DNA from: Desulfobacterales bacterium
GTDB taxonomy: Bacteria; Desulfobacterota; Desulfobacteria; Desulfobacterales; JAUCGF01
Direction: 5' to 3'
Length of the DNA: 5,960 nt
Assembly: GCA_029940345.1 (NCBI GenBank)
Contig: JAOZRC010000362.1
Coordinates: 1-5,960, forward strand
In this document: positions 5,125 through 5,960 of the stretch, piece by piece
Layout of the letters: each line of letters begins with the position of its first letter
How positions within the stretch are numbered: position 1 is the stretch's first letter
Translations under genes and position numbers: made by a program
Notes under the pieces: generated by a model
The model's database searches: none
Told to the model about the DNA's origin: nothing
What the model saw: only the letters and a program-made list of their open reading frames with translations

Positions 5125-5802
5125 CTATTTATCCTGCGACAACTCCAAATCAACTATTTTTTCACGCCCTATATAAGGTCGCGTTTTATATCTGGCGATT
5201 TTCGTCAATTTTTTGGTAATACCGGCCATCCGGTCCACCTGCTTGCGAATGGTTTCAATCCTCTTGCTCATTTCGGGGTCATTGCTGTTTTGAATAGTCA
5301 TTATTTCACACGTAATGGATAAAATTTGCAGCGGTTGGTTGAATTCATGGCAGACCGCACCGGCAGTCTCAAGCAGGGCTCCTAATTTTTCCTTTTCCAA
5401 ACGTTTTTGAGTTAATCTATTTTGCAGCAATGCGGCGTTCATACGAGCGGCGAGTTCCCTGCTTCTTATCGGTTTACAGACATAATCCGTCGCACCACAC
5501 TTAAAAGCGCGGTCCAAAAAGTCATCATCATTGGCACCGGTCACAAAAATAATTGGTGTTTGCGCGGTGATTTTATCTTTTTTCAGACGTTTGCAGACTT
5601 CAAAACCATCCATTCCGGGCATATTGATATCAAGCAGCACCATATCGGGACGTAGGCGACGTGCTTCTGCAAGCGCTTTCGGGCCGTCAGACGCAGCGAC
5701 GACGCGATAATTTTGTCTTTCCAGCAACGCTTTGATGAAACGCTGATTATAGAAGTCATCATCCACGCTGAGAATCAGCGGGCGGATTTGATCGGTTGGC
5801 AT
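5125..5802 (-). CDS. Response regulator receiver fused to a HisKA-like dimerisation domain, no ATPase domain
   Basis: The 225-residue cytoplasmic protein has a complete receiver domain at about 8-127: acidic D14-D16, phospho-acceptor D58 in LLDINMPGMDGF, T88 in FVTGA, Y107, and K110 in CKPI. An amphipathic linker (about 128-142) leads to a histidine-kinase dimerisation-type helix with H-box H152-E-F-N-Q-P-L, and a second helix at about 177-204. The protein then ends. The N, G1 and G2 boxes of an ATPase domain are absent, so it cannot autophosphorylate. It may relay phosphate between a kinase and another regulator, like a phosphotransfer protein, or dimerise on phosphorylation. The tail YKTRPYIGREKIVDLE and the clean stop argue that this is a natural architecture rather than a recent truncation. 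The start ATG has AAGGAG 7 nt upstream (5810-5815). It is convergent with the UroD-like gene, 64 bp apart, with no obvious terminator between. No partner kinase is in the window. Confidence 0.85.
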   Translation of the reverse strand: MPTDQIRPLILSVDDDFYNQRFIKALLERQNYRVVAASDGPKALAEARRLRPDMVLLDINMPGMDGFEVCKRLKKDKITAQTPIIFVTGANDDDFLDRAFKCGATDYVCKPIRSRELAARMNAALLQNRLTQKRLEKEKLGALLETAGAVCHEFNQPLQILSITCEIMTIQNSNDPEMSKRIETIRKQVDRMAGITKKLTKIARYKTRPYIGREKIVDLELSQDK

Positions 5803-5861
5803 ATTTACGCTCCTTAGGGATTGTCCCCCAAATAATCCACATACATTTGAGACAGCATACT

Positions 5862-5886
5862 TTTGGGCTACATTTTGCCACCCAAA
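5862..5886. promoter_or_regulatory. Small dyad upstream of the receiver gene
   Basis: TTTGGG (5862-5867) and CCCAAA (5881-5886) are reverse complements separated by 13 bp, 60-84 bp upstream of the start codon. It could be an operator or a leader stem. The arms are short and chance occurrence is possible. Confidence 0.25.
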
Positions 5887-5895
5887 CCTATTCAG

Positions 5896-5927
5896 AGTAT
5901 ATTATTCTCTAAGAGCCTGTTTGGAAA
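5896..5927 (-). promoter_or_regulatory. Candidate sigma-70 promoter for the receiver gene
   Basis: On the minus strand, TTTCCA (5927-5922, 4/6) is followed after 17 bp by TAATAT (5904-5899), with a better -10, TATACT (5901-5896, 5/6), at 20 bp. The -35 would lie inside the possible insertion-sequence end beginning at 5913, making this a hybrid promoter. It is a pattern match only. Confidence 0.25.
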
Positions 5928-5960
5928 GTCGTGATCGAAGCGAAAAAGTGTGAGAGCGAG
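5913..5960. mobile_element. Possible insertion sequence end, cut by the window edge
   Basis: GAGCCTGTTTGGAAA, preceded by TAA, resembles terminal repeats of IS5-type elements (IS1031 group ends start GAGCCTG and duplicate a TNA target). The following DNA is unlike the AT-rich stretch before it. Only one end is present and no transposase is visible, so this is a suggestion. Confidence 0.22.

Noticed and set aside
5867..5880. Sigma-54-like TGGCAAAATGTAGC on the minus strand upstream of the receiver gene
   Set aside because: The GG and GC are 9 bp apart instead of the required 10, and the TTGC half is missing its second T.

Overview
The window looks like chromosomal DNA of moderate GC content from a Gram-negative, probably anaerobic bacterium. 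A member of Desulfobacterota or a related lineage fits best. The reasons are the style of the isopropylmalate dehydrogenase, a receiver protein ending in a bare HisKA-type domain, a near-consensus sigma-54 promoter in front of an uroporphyrinogen-decarboxylase-like (UroD-like) gene, and several palindromic intergenic repeats. This placement is an inference from protein and repeat character; no rRNA or other marker gene is present.

Layout from left to right. Bases 1-185 are a compact palindromic element bounded by 25-bp terminal inverted repeats (24/25 matching) and packed with internal hairpins, resembling a MITE (non-autonomous mobile element). Two REP-like GC-rich hairpins follow at 250-310. 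Three genes then lie on the minus strand. In order of transcription they are an AI-2E-family membrane protein (3420-2218), a secreted protein made of MORN_2-type 24-residue repeats (2065-1478), and a leuB-like 3-isopropylmalate dehydrogenase (1439-372). The MORN gene and leuB are 38 bp apart and probably co-transcribed; a 152-bp gap with a candidate promoter separates them from the AI-2E gene.

A long divergent intergenic region (3421-3980) is the most information-rich non-coding part. It holds two dyad-symmetric sites, a textbook sigma-54 promoter (3800-3815), and a leader of about 155 nt with an intrinsic-terminator-like hairpin (3869-3896). It precedes a plus-strand gene for a UroD-like protein (3981-5060) that lacks the usual metal-binding His-x-Cys motif. 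Convergent to it, on the minus strand, is a 225-residue protein (5802-5125) with a receiver domain and a HisKA-like histidine helix but no ATPase domain. The right edge (from about 5913) may be the start of an insertion sequence.

No single pathway ties the genes together. The best case for something unexplored is the regulated unit at 3622-5060: a candidate activator site, a sigma-54 promoter, a possible leader attenuator or small RNA, and a UroD-like protein of unknown substrate.
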